A stretch of 6,011 nucleotides of DNA from a bacterium. Its GTDB lineage: Bacteria > UBP15 > UBA6099 > DSWB01. Below are positions 1 to 5,920 of this stretch, in pieces. Positions within the stretch are counted from its first letter, which is position 1; the number at the start of each line of letters is the position of its first letter. Where the stretch lies: positions 1-6,011 of the forward strand of contig JAGUYV010000349.1 in assembly GCA_020061125.1 (NCBI GenBank), written 5' to 3'. Position numbers and translations under genes: made by a program. The notes below the pieces were generated by a model, which did not search any database, was not told where the DNA came from, and saw nothing but the letters and a program-made list of their open reading frames with translations.

Positions 1-512
1 AGGGCGATGAACCCCTGGTCCGCGGCCATGGCCGCGGCCGAGCCGCCGCTTGAGCCGCCGGGCACGCGCTCCAGATCCCACGGATTGTGCGTGGGGTGGA
101 ATCCGGAATTTTCGCATGACGAACCCATGGCGAACTCGTCCATGTTGGTTTTGCCGATGACAATGGCGCCCGCGGTGCGCAGGCGCGCGACCACGGTTGC
201 GTCGTAAGGCGGCCGCCAACCGGCCAGTATTTTCGAAGCGCATGTGGTGGGCATGTCCGCGGTGCACATGTTGTCCTTGACCGTCACAGGCACGCCGTAC
301 AGGGGCAGGGACCGATCCGCGGATTCCAGGCGCACGGCCTCGGCCAGCGCCTGATCGTCGTTGACGAAAAGGTACGCCTGGATATCGCCGTCCGTGGCGT
401 GGATGCGATCCAGCGCCGCGGTCACGGCGTCTTTGGGGGAAATGTCGCCGGAGCGGAGCTTTTCAAGAAGCTGCGCGGCGGTGAGCCGGCAGAGTGTTGC
501 GCTGTCTCCCAT
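1..512 (-). CDS. gatA: Glu-tRNA(Gln)/Asp-tRNA(Asn) amidotransferase subunit A, N-terminal 170 residues (truncated by window edge)
   Basis: GatA is the amidase subunit of the cytoplasmic GatCAB complex. It releases ammonia from glutamine, which GatB uses to amidate Glu-tRNA(Gln) or Asp-tRNA(Asn). The sequence shows the amidase-signature fold: the VKDN segment carries Lys79, followed by a PTTCASKIL stretch, PYDATVV at about 102-108, GKTNMDEFAMGSS at 120-132, and the glycine/serine loop PGGSSGGS at 151-158. Lys79 and Ser154 match the first two members of the family's Ser-cisSer-Lys triad. The nucleophilic serine should lie about 24 residues further on, outside the window. The ATG at 510-512 follows the gatC stop after only three bases, and a GAGGG sequence at 523-527 inside the end of gatC can serve as its ribosome binding site. 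This argues for translational coupling and a shared transcript with gatC. The reading frame is intact up to the edge. Confidence 0.96.
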   Translation of the reverse strand, partial: MGDSATLCRLTAAQLLEKLRSGDISPKDAVTAALDRIHATDGDIQAYLFVNDDQALAEAVRLESADRSLPLYGVPVTVKDNMCTADMPTTCASKILAGWRPPYDATVVARLRTAGAIVIGKTNMDEFAMGSSCENSGFHPTHNPWDLERVPGGSSGGSAAAMAADQGFIA

Positions 513-515
513 GGG

Positions 516-818
516 TCAGTGGCCCTCGCCTTCGTCAATGATGCGGGGCACGGTGAAGAACGGACCCTGCGGCTCGGGCGCCTGGTCCAGAGCGGCCTCT
601 ACGGGGAGGCTGGGGCGCGCCCTGTCCTCGCGCAGCACATTGGCCACGGGCACCGCGTGCGAGGTCGGCTCGACGCCGGAGATGTCCAAAGCGTCGAGTT
701 TGGAAGCGTAGTCCAGAATGGCCTGGAGCTGCACGGTGAAGCGGTCAAGCTCGTCATCGTTCATTTCGAGCCGGGACAGGTGCGCCACGTCCCGGACCTG
801 GTCGCGTGAAATGCTCAT
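516..818 (-). CDS. gatC: Glu-tRNA(Gln)/Asp-tRNA(Asn) amidotransferase subunit C
   Basis: GatC is the small non-catalytic subunit that wraps around the GatA-GatB interface and stabilises the amidotransferase. The product is 100 residues, normal for the family. Its N-terminus has the usual layout: DVAHLSRLEM at 10-19, then a helix with LQAILDYASKLDALD at 31-45, then GVEPTSHAVP at 48-57 and LREDRARPSL at 62-71. The C-terminal half carries the expected proline-rich tail ending in FFTVPRIIDEGEGH. The start is set by an AGGAAGG ribosome binding site eight bases upstream, which overlaps the stop codon of the preceding TPR gene. A much longer in-frame extension reaching 1175 runs through the TPR gene in another frame and is not credible. 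gatA follows after three bases; gatB is not in the window. Confidence 0.96.
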   Translation of the reverse strand: MSISRDQVRDVAHLSRLEMNDDELDRFTVQLQAILDYASKLDALDISGVEPTSHAVPVANVLREDRARPSLPVEAALDQAPEPQGPFFTVPRIIDEGEGH

Positions 819-826
819 TGCAAAAT

Positions 827-833
827 CCTTCCT
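827..833 (-). promoter_or_regulatory. Ribosome binding site of gatC, overlapping the upstream stop codon
   Basis: On the minus strand AGGAAGG lies eight bases before the gatC ATG and shares two bases with the TAG stop (832-834) of the TPR gene. It fixes the gatC start and suggests that ribosomes finishing the TPR gene can pass directly to gatC. Confidence 0.8.
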
Positions 834-1719
834 ATAGGTCCATGTCGAGAATGTCTTGGAATGATCCCCAGCCGGGCATGAGGGCGGCGGCGCGAGCGGC
901 GCAGGATTCGGCCTGCTCTTCGTCGCCTGTTTTATGGAACGCCTGCGCCAGGGCGGCGTAGGCTTTGGCGTAGCCGGGGTCCAGGCGCACCGCGTTCTGC
1001 AGGTGCGGCAGGGCTTCCTCGAAGCGGCCCAGGGCCATGAGGGTGATGCCCAGGTTCTTGTGCGCCTTGGGGTGGTTTGCGTCCACGCGGATGGCGCCGC
1101 GGTACTGCTCCTCGGCGCCCGCGTAATCGCCGAGCTGGAAATGAACTTTGCCGAGATTGAACCGTGCGCGCGCATAGTTCGGATTCAGTTCGATGGCCTT
1201 CTCGAACTGCGCGCGCGCCTGCTCCAGCTTGCCGGTGAAACGGTAGGCGTTGCCCAGGTTGTTGCGCACATCCGGGTAATTGGGCCGCAGGCGGATGGCG
1301 TGCTCGTACATCTTGATGGCCATGTAGTGGTTGCGCAGGTCGTCGCCGAAAATGTTGCCGAGCAGCAAATAGGCGTCGAAGTGGGCCGGGTCGAAGCTCA
1401 CGGCGCGGTCGAGTTCGTTGATCGCGTTCTCGAAGCGGCCGGTGCGGTGGTACACCATGCCCAGGCTGTAGTGCAGGTCGGCCGCGTTGGGGTGCGCCAT
1501 GATGGCCTGGATAAGCTCATGCTCCGCTTCGGCGTACTGCCCGCGGGTGATGTACACGAACGCCTTGTTTTTCGCGGTCGGCACATCCGCCACGGGGTGC
1601 GCGTTGCCGATGTCCGCGCCGCCGTCCACGGCCACAGGGGTTTTGAGGCGGTTGCCGCATTCCTTGCAGAACTTGTGATCCGGTGCGTTCTCGGTTTTGC
1701 AGTACTGGCATGTTGTCAT
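832..1719 (-). CDS. Zinc-ribbon and tetratricopeptide-repeat (TPR) protein
   Basis: This is a 295-residue protein with no signal peptide or membrane segment, so probably cytoplasmic. Its first 23 residues form a small zinc ribbon: Cys4 and Cys7 (CQYC), then Cys18 and Cys21 (CKEC), followed by GNRL. A linker of about 25 residues rich in Ala, Gly and Asp leads to seven back-to-back TPR units at about 49-79, 80-112, 113-147, 148-181, 182-215, 216-249 and 250-283. Each has the A/G-x-x-Y/F and P-N or P-G pattern; examples are NNLGNAYRFTGKLEQA and FNLGKVHFQLGDYAGA. Such arrays form a superhelix that binds peptides or proteins, so a scaffold or adaptor role is likely, but the partner cannot be read from sequence. 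The ATG at 1717-1719 has an AGGG about 11 bases upstream. The gene ends 13 bases before gatC, so co-transcription with gatCA is likely. I know no established link between this family and the amidotransferase. Confidence 0.9.
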   Translation of the reverse strand: MTTCQYCKTENAPDHKFCKECGNRLKTPVAVDGGADIGNAHPVADVPTAKNKAFVYITRGQYAEAEHELIQAIMAHPNAADLHYSLGMVYHRTGRFENAINELDRAVSFDPAHFDAYLLLGNIFGDDLRNHYMAIKMYEHAIRLRPNYPDVRNNLGNAYRFTGKLEQARAQFEKAIELNPNYARARFNLGKVHFQLGDYAGAEEQYRGAIRVDANHPKAHKNLGITLMALGRFEEALPHLQNAVRLDPGYAKAYAALAQAFHKTGDEEQAESCAARAAALMPGWGSFQDILDMDL

Positions 1720-1798
1720 GGCAGAAAAATCCCTTTTTCGGGACGGTGCGGAGAGGCCTGTCCGGCGCGCGCCGCCGCGCTGCCGTCGTCAGATTATG

Positions 1799-1827
1799 AG
1801 TATAACATGATTTGAAAACGCCTTAAA
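1799..1827 (-). promoter_or_regulatory. Possible sigma70-type promoter for the TPR-gatC-gatA unit
   Basis: On the minus strand a TATACT hexamer (1799-1804) matches five of six bases of the -10 consensus. The hexamer 17 bases upstream, TTTAAG (1822-1827), is a poor -35 with three of six matches. It would give a leader of roughly 70 bases before the TPR start. Only the -10 is convincing. The position, in an AT-richer patch of the gap upstream of the three-gene run, supports it. Confidence 0.35.
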
Positions 1828-1832
1828 GGGCG
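1814..1832 (-). terminator. Weak terminator-like hairpin downstream of the chemoreceptor gene
   Basis: On the minus strand CGCC-CTTTAA-GGCG is followed directly by TTTTC, about 85 bases beyond the stop of the chemoreceptor gene. The stem is only four base pairs and the T-run is short, so at best it is a weak intrinsic terminator. It overlaps the possible -35 of the next transcription unit. The rest of the gap, 1833-1916, shows nothing I can name. Confidence 0.25.
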
Positions 1833-1916
1833 CGCGGAAAAACAGGTGCAGAGTCAAGGGTTCTGACTTCAACAGAGAGAACAATCTCCGGTTCCGCAAT
1901 CAGAATTCGCAGAAAA

Positions 1917-4499
1917 TCAGCCGATTTTGAACTGCTTGACCATGCCTTCGAGGTCCGAGGCCAGGGCGAACAGAGACTCCACGGCGCTGGCGGCCTGGTT
2001 GATGATGGCGGTTGAGTTTTCGGAAATGGTGCGCACATTTTTCACGGCGGACAGGATCTGGCGGGAGCCGGATTTCTGGGATTCGAGCGCGGCGGCGGTG
2101 TCTCGCGCCAGCTCGGTCACGCCCTCGATGGCCTCGACGATGCGCTCCAGGGCGTCCCCGGCCTTGAGAACCATTTCCGATCCCTGCTGCACTCGCGAGA
2201 TGCCCAGGTCCGCGGTTTCCTGCGCCTTTTTGACCCGGTCCTGGATGCGGCGCACAATAGTTGTGATCTCGCGGGTCGAGGTCACGGATTTCTGGGCCAG
2301 GCTGGAAACTTCTTTGGCGACCACGGCGAAGCCGCGGCCCAGGTCTCCGGCGCGCGCGGCCTCGATGCTCGCGTTCAGCGCCAGCAGATTGGTCTGGTCC
2401 GAGATTTCGTCAATGACCTTGACCACTTCCTCGATTTCCTCGGCGCTGGTTTCGAGTTCTGCCATGGCCGCATGCAGATCGTTCATGGTGTTCTGGACCA
2501 GGGTCATGCCCTGGATGGCGTTTTCCGCGGTTTCGCCGCCGTTGCGCGCTTCGTCCGTGGCGCGCGAGGACAGGGCCAGCACATCATCCGCGTGGCGCGC
2601 CATGGTGGCTACGGATTCGGCCATGGAATCCACGGATGCTGATGTGGAGCGGATTGTGGATTGTTGCTGTTCGGCACCTTCCTGAAGGCGCTGCGCGGTC
2701 TGGTTGATGTCCCGGCAGGTGGATTCCACGCGTGTTGCGGCCTGATGCACGCGGCGGATCATTTCGAGCAGGTTGCCGAGCATGGCGTTGAGGTTTTCGC
2801 GCAGTGCGGTGATGGCGTCCTGCCCTCCTGCGGGCAGGCGCACGGTGAGGTCGCCCGCGGCCGCACGCGCCACCGCGGCCATGATGTCGCGAATGTGGCG
2901 CTCCAGAGTTTCCTTCTGCTGCTGGTCGCGGAGTTTGAGTTGCTCGATTTCCTCGATCTTGCGCTGCAGGTCGGCGAGCATGGCGTTGAGGGCCGCGCCG
3001 ATGCGGCTGAATTCGTCATTGTCTTGCGCGGGGAATGAATAGGCCAGGTTGCCCGCAGCCACGGCGTTGATGCCGTCGAGCAGGGCGCGCACCTTGCTTT
3101 CCAGGGCGCGGCGGCGCTGCTTGTCGTTTTCCACGATGTCGCGCAGGTCCGCGATCATGGTGTTGAGGGCTGCGCCCACATGCCCGATTTCGTCCTCGCG
3201 TTCGACATCGAAGGAGGCCGAAAAATCGCCGCCCGCGGCGCGTTCCATCACGGACAGGAGCTTGCGTACCTGGGCTTCGAGGTACTCGCGCTGCGAGCGT
3301 TCCTGCTCGTTTCGTTCTCGCATGTCCGCGGCCATTTTGTTAAGAGCCGCGCCGATGCGGCCGATTTCGTCCTGTGAGCGGACATCAAAATGCGCGTCGG
3401 GGTCGCCCGCGGCCGCGGCGTTCATGACTTCGAGCAGGCGCGCCACTTCGCCTTCGAGGTATTCGCGGCGGGATTTGTCGCGGCGCACCATGTCCTGGAG
3501 GTTGGCCACCATGACATTGAAGGAATCCATGAGCGCGCCAATTTCATCGTCCCGGTCCACGGGCAGCGGCTCGACGCCGAGTTCTCCGCCAGCCACGCGC
3601 TTTGCGTGGTCCGCGGTGTCAATGATCGGTCGCGTGAGAGTTTCGCTGAACACGCGCGCGCGGCGCACCACCCAAATTGTGACCAGGCACACCACCAGAA
3701 AGCTAACGGCGATGGTGATGATCATGATGGCCTTGGCGCGCGTGTTGTCCACGGCGATGACCAGTCCCACGCCGCCCTGGCCCGATGCCAGGGGCACATA
3801 GCGGATGTCGTACCAGCGGCCCCCGCGCAACAGGTATTTGCTGTCTTTGGTGAGGCGCGTGCCCTTGCGGGTCAGCAGCTTGTCCGTGGCCGCGATCGGG
3901 GCGCCGTTCTGCACGATCACGATCTCGGAGCCAAGCAGGGTTTTCATGCTTGAAGCGAATTCCTTGTCGAAGAAATAGCCTACAGTGACAGCGCCCACGA
4001 ACTTCCGGCCGCTTTCCGGGTTGGGGTTGGGCACGGGTTCGGTGGTGAAGAGCGCGACCCGTCCGTCAATGGGCTGGATGCCGCGCGTGGCGCCGCCCTG
4101 GAGCGCTCGTTTCACGAACGGCGCGCCGGACTCGTCCTCGCCAAATTTCACGGTGTTGTGCGCGCGCGCGATCACATAACCATCGAATTCATGCACGGTG
4201 ATGAGGCCCACATCGAGGGATTCAAACAAGGGAGATATCACGGACCTGACGCTTGCTCGCTTTGCGCCCGCGCAGCCTTCCTGCACATCGCGCGAGTTGG
4301 CGATCATGGTCGCATAGGACCGTGTGCGGCTCTGGAAGTCCTGGTAAATGGATTCCATGCTGGCGGCGCGGGTCTTGTTCTGGCGGTTGATGGCGGCCTG
4401 ATTGGTGAATCCGATCACAAACATGAGGGCCAGAAGCATGACCGTGAACACAATGGGCGGAAAGATGGCGTCGGAGAAAACCTTTTTCTTGAGGCTCAT
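1917..4499 (-). CDS. Methyl-accepting chemotaxis protein with a periplasmic cache-type sensor and five tandem HAMP units
   Basis: This 860-residue inner-membrane chemoreceptor should signal through CheW/CheA to the flagellar motor or a related output. After a short basic N-terminus (KKK at 4-6), membrane segment 1 spans about 15-33. The periplasmic part, about 38-255, resembles a cache-type sensor (dCache_3-like), with [16 protein letters not shown] at 100-115, [16 protein letters not shown] at 118-133 and GAVTVGYFF at 169-177. Membrane segment 2 spans about 256-279. Five HAMP-like units fill about 276-580. The cytoplasmic coiled-coil signalling domain runs from 581 to the end. Its hairpin tip reads [18 protein letters not shown] at 701-718, then [11 protein letters not shown] at 721-731. 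The tip has EVSSLA where the family usually has EVRxLA. The C-terminus, QFKIG, lacks a CheR/CheB-tethering pentapeptide of the NWETF type. The ATG at 4497-4499 has no recognisable Shine-Dalgarno sequence, but the membrane segment right after it supports this start. The gene upstream encodes a PhnD-like binding protein. The ligand is unknown. Confidence 0.95.
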   Translation of the reverse strand: MSLKKKVFSDAIFPPIVFTVMLLALMFVIGFTNQAAINRQNKTRAASMESIYQDFQSRTRSYATMIANSRDVQEGCAGAKRASVRSVISPLFESLDVGLITVHEFDGYVIARAHNTVKFGEDESGAPFVKRALQGGATRGIQPIDGRVALFTTEPVPNPNPESGRKFVGAVTVGYFFDKEFASSMKTLLGSEIVIVQNGAPIAATDKLLTRKGTRLTKDSKYLLRGGRWYDIRYVPLASGQGGVGLVIAVDNTRAKAIMIITIAVSFLVVCLVTIWVVRRARVFSETLTRPIIDTADHAKRVAGGELGVEPLPVDRDDEIGALMDSFNVMVANLQDMVRRDKSRREYLEGEVARLLEVMNAAAAGDPDAHFDVRSQDEIGRIGAALNKMAADMRERNEQERSQREYLEAQVRKLLSVMERAAGGDFSASFDVEREDEIGHVGAALNTMIADLRDIVENDKQRRRALESKVRALLDGINAVAAGNLAYSFPAQDNDEFSRIGAALNAMLADLQRKIEEIEQLKLRDQQQKETLERHIRDIMAAVARAAAGDLTVRLPAGGQDAITALRENLNAMLGNLLEMIRRVHQAATRVESTCRDINQTAQRLQEGAEQQQSTIRSTSASVDSMAESVATMARHADDVLALSSRATDEARNGGETAENAIQGMTLVQNTMNDLHAAMAELETSAEEIEEVVKVIDEISDQTNLLALNASIEAARAGDLGRGFAVVAKEVSSLAQKSVTSTREITTIVRRIQDRVKKAQETADLGISRVQQGSEMVLKAGDALERIVEAIEGVTELARDTAAALESQKSGSRQILSAVKNVRTISENSTAIINQAASAVESLFALASDLEGMVKQFKIG
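2760..3674 (-). repeat. Tandem HAMP array within the chemoreceptor (five units, 59-residue period)
   Basis: Residues about 276-580 consist of successive HAMP-like units. Each contains a G-[DEN]-based connector and a D-E-x-G/S-type anchor followed by a second helix ending in N-x-M. The anchors are DEIG at 318, DEIG at 377, DEIG at 436, DEFS at 495 and DAIT at 561. The spacing is exactly 59, 59 and 59 residues, then 66, one heptad (seven residues) longer. The second helices are nearly identical in the middle units ([36 protein letters not shown]), which points to origin by internal duplication. In poly-HAMP receptors such arrays relay and convert conformational signals between the membrane and the signalling tip. 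The fifth unit is the most divergent. Confidence 0.85.
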
Positions 4500-4507
4500 A
4501 TAGGAAA

Positions 4508-4519
4508 GCCGGAGCCGGC
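4508..4519 (-). other. GC-rich inverted repeat in the translation-initiation region of the chemoreceptor gene
   Basis: The 12-base sequence GCCGGCTCCGGC (minus strand) can fold with GCCGG pairing to CCGGC around two bases, or with a four-pair stem and four-base loop. It ends eight bases before the ATG at 4497-4499, and the intervening bases are TTTCCTAT. It therefore occupies the place where a Shine-Dalgarno sequence would be expected, and none is visible. Confidence 0.5.
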
Positions 4520-4568
4520 CGCGTGCGCTTCAGTTTTGGGCGTGAGGCAAAGCCCAGCGTCGTGCGGA

Positions 4569-4610
4569 ACCCGCGGGGCGTTGAGGCTGCTGGCGAAACG
4601 CCGCGCGGGT
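4569..4610. repeat. 14-bp inverted repeat (one mismatch) in the chemoreceptor leader
   Basis: The arms are 4569-4582 and 4597-4610, complementary at 13 of 14 positions, with a 14-base loop. The sequence is very GC-rich, so it would form a strong stem in RNA or could act as a binding site in DNA. On the minus strand it lies just downstream of the TATAAT at 4628-4633 and about 70 bases before the chemoreceptor start. No T-run follows on either strand, so it is not a standard intrinsic terminator. The rest of the gap 4500-4677 shows no gene. Confidence 0.65.
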
Positions 4611-4627
4611 GCGGCTCGCGTGTTCAT

Positions 4628-4633
4628 ATTATA
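4628..4633 (-). promoter_or_regulatory. Possible -10 element of the chemoreceptor gene
   Basis: A perfect TATAAT on the minus strand lies in an AT-rich patch of the gap between the PhnD-like gene and the chemoreceptor gene. It would give a leader of about 120 bases. No acceptable -35 lies 16-18 bases upstream and there is no extended -10 TGN. A TTGACA at 4639-4644 is only five bases away, too close to pair with it. The element is therefore suggestive only. Confidence 0.35.
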
Positions 4634-4677
4634 TCTGGTGTCAAGGGATGCGCCAGCGGCAGTTCTATGCGCGAGGG

Positions 4678-5619
4678 TCATTCCTCGTATAGCAGAAGCG
4701 ACGCGGCGTCTTCGTAAAACTGGGGGCTGCGCAAACTCCAGCCCGATCCGGGGAATCCAAGCTCGGGTTGCAGTACACGATCGCCGGTCGCGGTTTGGGT
4801 TTTGCTGTCTATGGAGAGCAGGATGTTGCGGATTTGCTTGCGCATGGCCGGGGTTACGGCCGGGCCGGCAGCCCAGGCGTCGTTCGGGATGGGTGGAGTT
4901 TTTTCGATGATGCGGAAGTTGTCTCCGAACCGGTCCTTTGCCGTGTTCAGGGTATAGCTGTTGTCCCAGGTGGCGCCGCCGTCCACGCATTTGTGGTACA
5001 CCGCACTCATGACCTCGTCGTGATCGCCCACGAAGAAAAATTTCTTGAAAAACTTGCCCGGGGACGAGTTGTAGCGGATTCCAAGAATGGCGCGCGGCAT
5101 TTTGTAGCCCGAGGCCGAGCTTTCATCCACGAACGCGAAGGTTTTTCCGCGCAGGTCTTTGAGAGAGCGGTACGGGGAATCCTTGCGCACGATGAAGTAG
5201 CCGGTGTAGGCGTCGCGCGGCTCGGTTTCGCCCTCATAAAGGCGTTCCATGGTGGCGATGTATTCCACGGGCAGGCCCTTTCGCCGCGCTTGCAGAAAGG
5301 TCACGGAGTTGAAGGAGATGAGGTCCAGTTCACCGGCGGCCACGCGGGCCAGAAGGTCGTCGTAATTCGTGGGGATGACGATCTCGAAGGGCACGCCCAG
5401 GCGCTGTTCCAGGTAAGCCATCAGCGGCTTGAACATGGCGCGCATTTCTTTTTCCGAACCCCAGGGGTTCACGCCGAAGCGCAGGGCGCGCGGCGCGGGC
5501 TGCGCCCGGACGGACGCTGCAAAACCAAAGCAAAACATCGTGAGCGCGGCCAGGGCCGTGAGCACACGCGGCAGGTGTAAACGGTGTTTCGGGAAACACG
5601 GTCTCATGGTCGCGGGCAT
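4678..5619 (-). CDS. PhnD-family periplasmic phosphate/phosphonate-type solute-binding protein
   Basis: This 313-residue protein belongs to the binding-protein family of phosphate, phosphite and phosphonate ABC transporters (PhnD/PtxB type). A basic N-terminus and hydrophobic core (about 17-36) followed by VRA before Gln40 look like a Sec signal peptide with cleavage after Ala39, so the mature protein should be periplasmic. Domain marks are LRFGVNPWGSEKEM at 46-59, a YDDLLARVAAGELDLISF run at 86-103, and FVDESSASGYKMPRAIL at 163-179. This last stretch is where the family has its S-T-S anion-binding loop; here it reads Ser168-Ala169-Ser170. VGDHDEVMSAVYHKCVDGGAT at 197-217 keeps the family histidine (His200) and aspartate (Asp213). 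No permease or ATPase gene flanks it in the window. The neighbours are a DUF5989-type protein 44 bases upstream and a chemoreceptor 178 bases downstream, so a sensory role is as plausible as uptake. The start is uncertain: neither the ATG ending at 5619 nor the one ending at 5607 has a clear ribosome binding site. The actual ligand cannot be read from sequence. Confidence 0.9.
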   Translation of the reverse strand: MPATMRPCFPKHRLHLPRVLTALAALTMFCFGFAASVRAQPAPRALRFGVNPWGSEKEMRAMFKPLMAYLEQRLGVPFEIVIPTNYDDLLARVAAGELDLISFNSVTFLQARRKGLPVEYIATMERLYEGETEPRDAYTGYFIVRKDSPYRSLKDLRGKTFAFVDESSASGYKMPRAILGIRYNSSPGKFFKKFFFVGDHDEVMSAVYHKCVDGGATWDNSYTLNTAKDRFGDNFRIIEKTPPIPNDAWAAGPAVTPAMRKQIRNILLSIDSKTQTATGDRVLQPELGFPGSGWSLRSPQFYEDAASLLLYEE

Positions 5620-5663
5620 GAATTCGGAATGCGCTTTTCAGATAATAACAAACCGCGGCGGCG

Positions 5664-5822
5664 TCACATGAACGGGTAAATGAACGGCGCGATAGCCGAC
5701 CCCTGCGTGAAGAAAATCAGGAATCCCAGGAGCAGCAGGATGATGATAATGGGCGCCATCCACCACAGTTTGCGCTCTTTGAGAAACACCCAGAATTCCG
5801 CCAGAAGACGCATTTTGCCCAT
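5664..5822 (-). CDS. Small single-pass membrane protein, DUF5989 type
   Basis: The product is 52 residues. An N-terminal amphipathic and basic part (LLAEFWVFLKERKLWW at 6-21) leads into one hydrophobic helix at about 22-38 (MAPIIIILLLLGFLIFF), followed by TQGSAIAPFIYPF at 39-51. The order LxEFWxFLKxRK, then PIIIxLLLLG, then QGSAxAPFIY is how I recognise DUF5989-family proteins, which are about 50 residues and of unknown function. From memory, relatives often sit beside carbamoyltransferase and SGNH-hydrolase genes of surface-polymer clusters; neither is visible here. The ATG at 5820-5822 is chosen because AAAGGAG lies 11 bases upstream. An in-frame ATG at 5906 would start within the promoter and before the Shine-Dalgarno sequence, so it is rejected. 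Expression is likely from the promoter at 5878-5906, and the PhnD-like gene may be read from the same transcript. Confidence 0.85.
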   Translation of the reverse strand: MGKMRLLAEFWVFLKERKLWWMAPIIIILLLLGFLIFFTQGSAIAPFIYPFM

Positions 5823-5833
5823 TGTGCTGCAAG

Positions 5834-5840
5834 CTCCTTT
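5834..5840 (-). promoter_or_regulatory. Ribosome binding site of the DUF5989-type gene
   Basis: AAAGGAG on the minus strand, 11 bases before the ATG at 5820-5822. It is the strongest Shine-Dalgarno match in this part of the window and decides the start of the 52-residue protein over longer in-frame alternatives. Confidence 0.75.
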
Positions 5841-5877
5841 TTTCTGTGGCCGCCGCCGCGGCCATTTCGGTATTTGC

Positions 5878-5906
5878 ATTATAGATTTCCGCGCGGCGCG
5901 TGGCAA
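5878..5906 (-). promoter_or_regulatory. Sigma70-type promoter upstream of the DUF5989-type and PhnD-like genes
   Basis: On the minus strand TTGCCA (5901-5906, five of six matches to the -35 consensus) is separated by exactly 17 bases from TATAAT (5878-5883, perfect -10). Transcription would start near 5871, giving a leader of about 49 bases that includes the AAAGGAG ribosome binding site. It begins 14 bases beyond the stop of the preceding gene. The spacer contains the self-complementary CCGCGCGG (5889-5896), a possible but unproven regulator site. Confidence 0.75.
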
Positions 5907-5920
5907 GCAAACTGCGGGAG

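Noticed and set aside
516-1175. A 219-codon version of gatC extending upstream into the TPR gene
   Set aside because: The first 119 residues are an out-of-frame reading of the TPR gene. The real gatC start has a strong ribosome binding site and gives the normal 100-residue length.
934-1815. A 293-codon open frame on the plus strand opposite the TPR gene
   Set aside because: Its repeated appearance comes from the TPR repeats read backwards. The sequence is rich in Val, Gly, Ala and His with no family resemblance, and the minus-strand protein is clear.
3390-3953. Long open frames on the plus strand opposite the chemoreceptor gene (for example 3390-3953 and 3049-3801)
   Set aside because: They are antisense to a well-supported protein. 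Their translations are low-complexity Arg/Ala/Ser or His/Val-rich sequence typical of shadow frames in GC-rich DNA, and no ribosome binding site or domain is evident.
4628-4644. TTGACA (4639-4644) and TATAAT (4628-4633) as a promoter pair
   Set aside because: Both hexamers are perfect, but only five bases separate them, which is incompatible with a sigma70 promoter that needs about 17.
4641-4655. A sigma54-like sequence (TGGCGC, five bases, TTGA) upstream of the chemoreceptor gene
   Set aside because: The essential GC at the -12 position is GA here, and other consensus bases are also off. Half-matches like this are expected by chance.
4496-4990. A 164-codon minus-strand open frame spanning the end of the PhnD-like gene and the gap
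   Set aside because: It overlaps the PhnD-like gene in another frame, is rich in Arg and His with no motif, and has no ribosome binding site.
5664-5906. An 80-residue version of the DUF5989-type protein starting at 5906
   Set aside because: The start codon would lie in the -35 region of the promoter that drives the gene. The added N-terminus is arginine-rich and unlike the family, and the Shine-Dalgarno sequence sits downstream of it.
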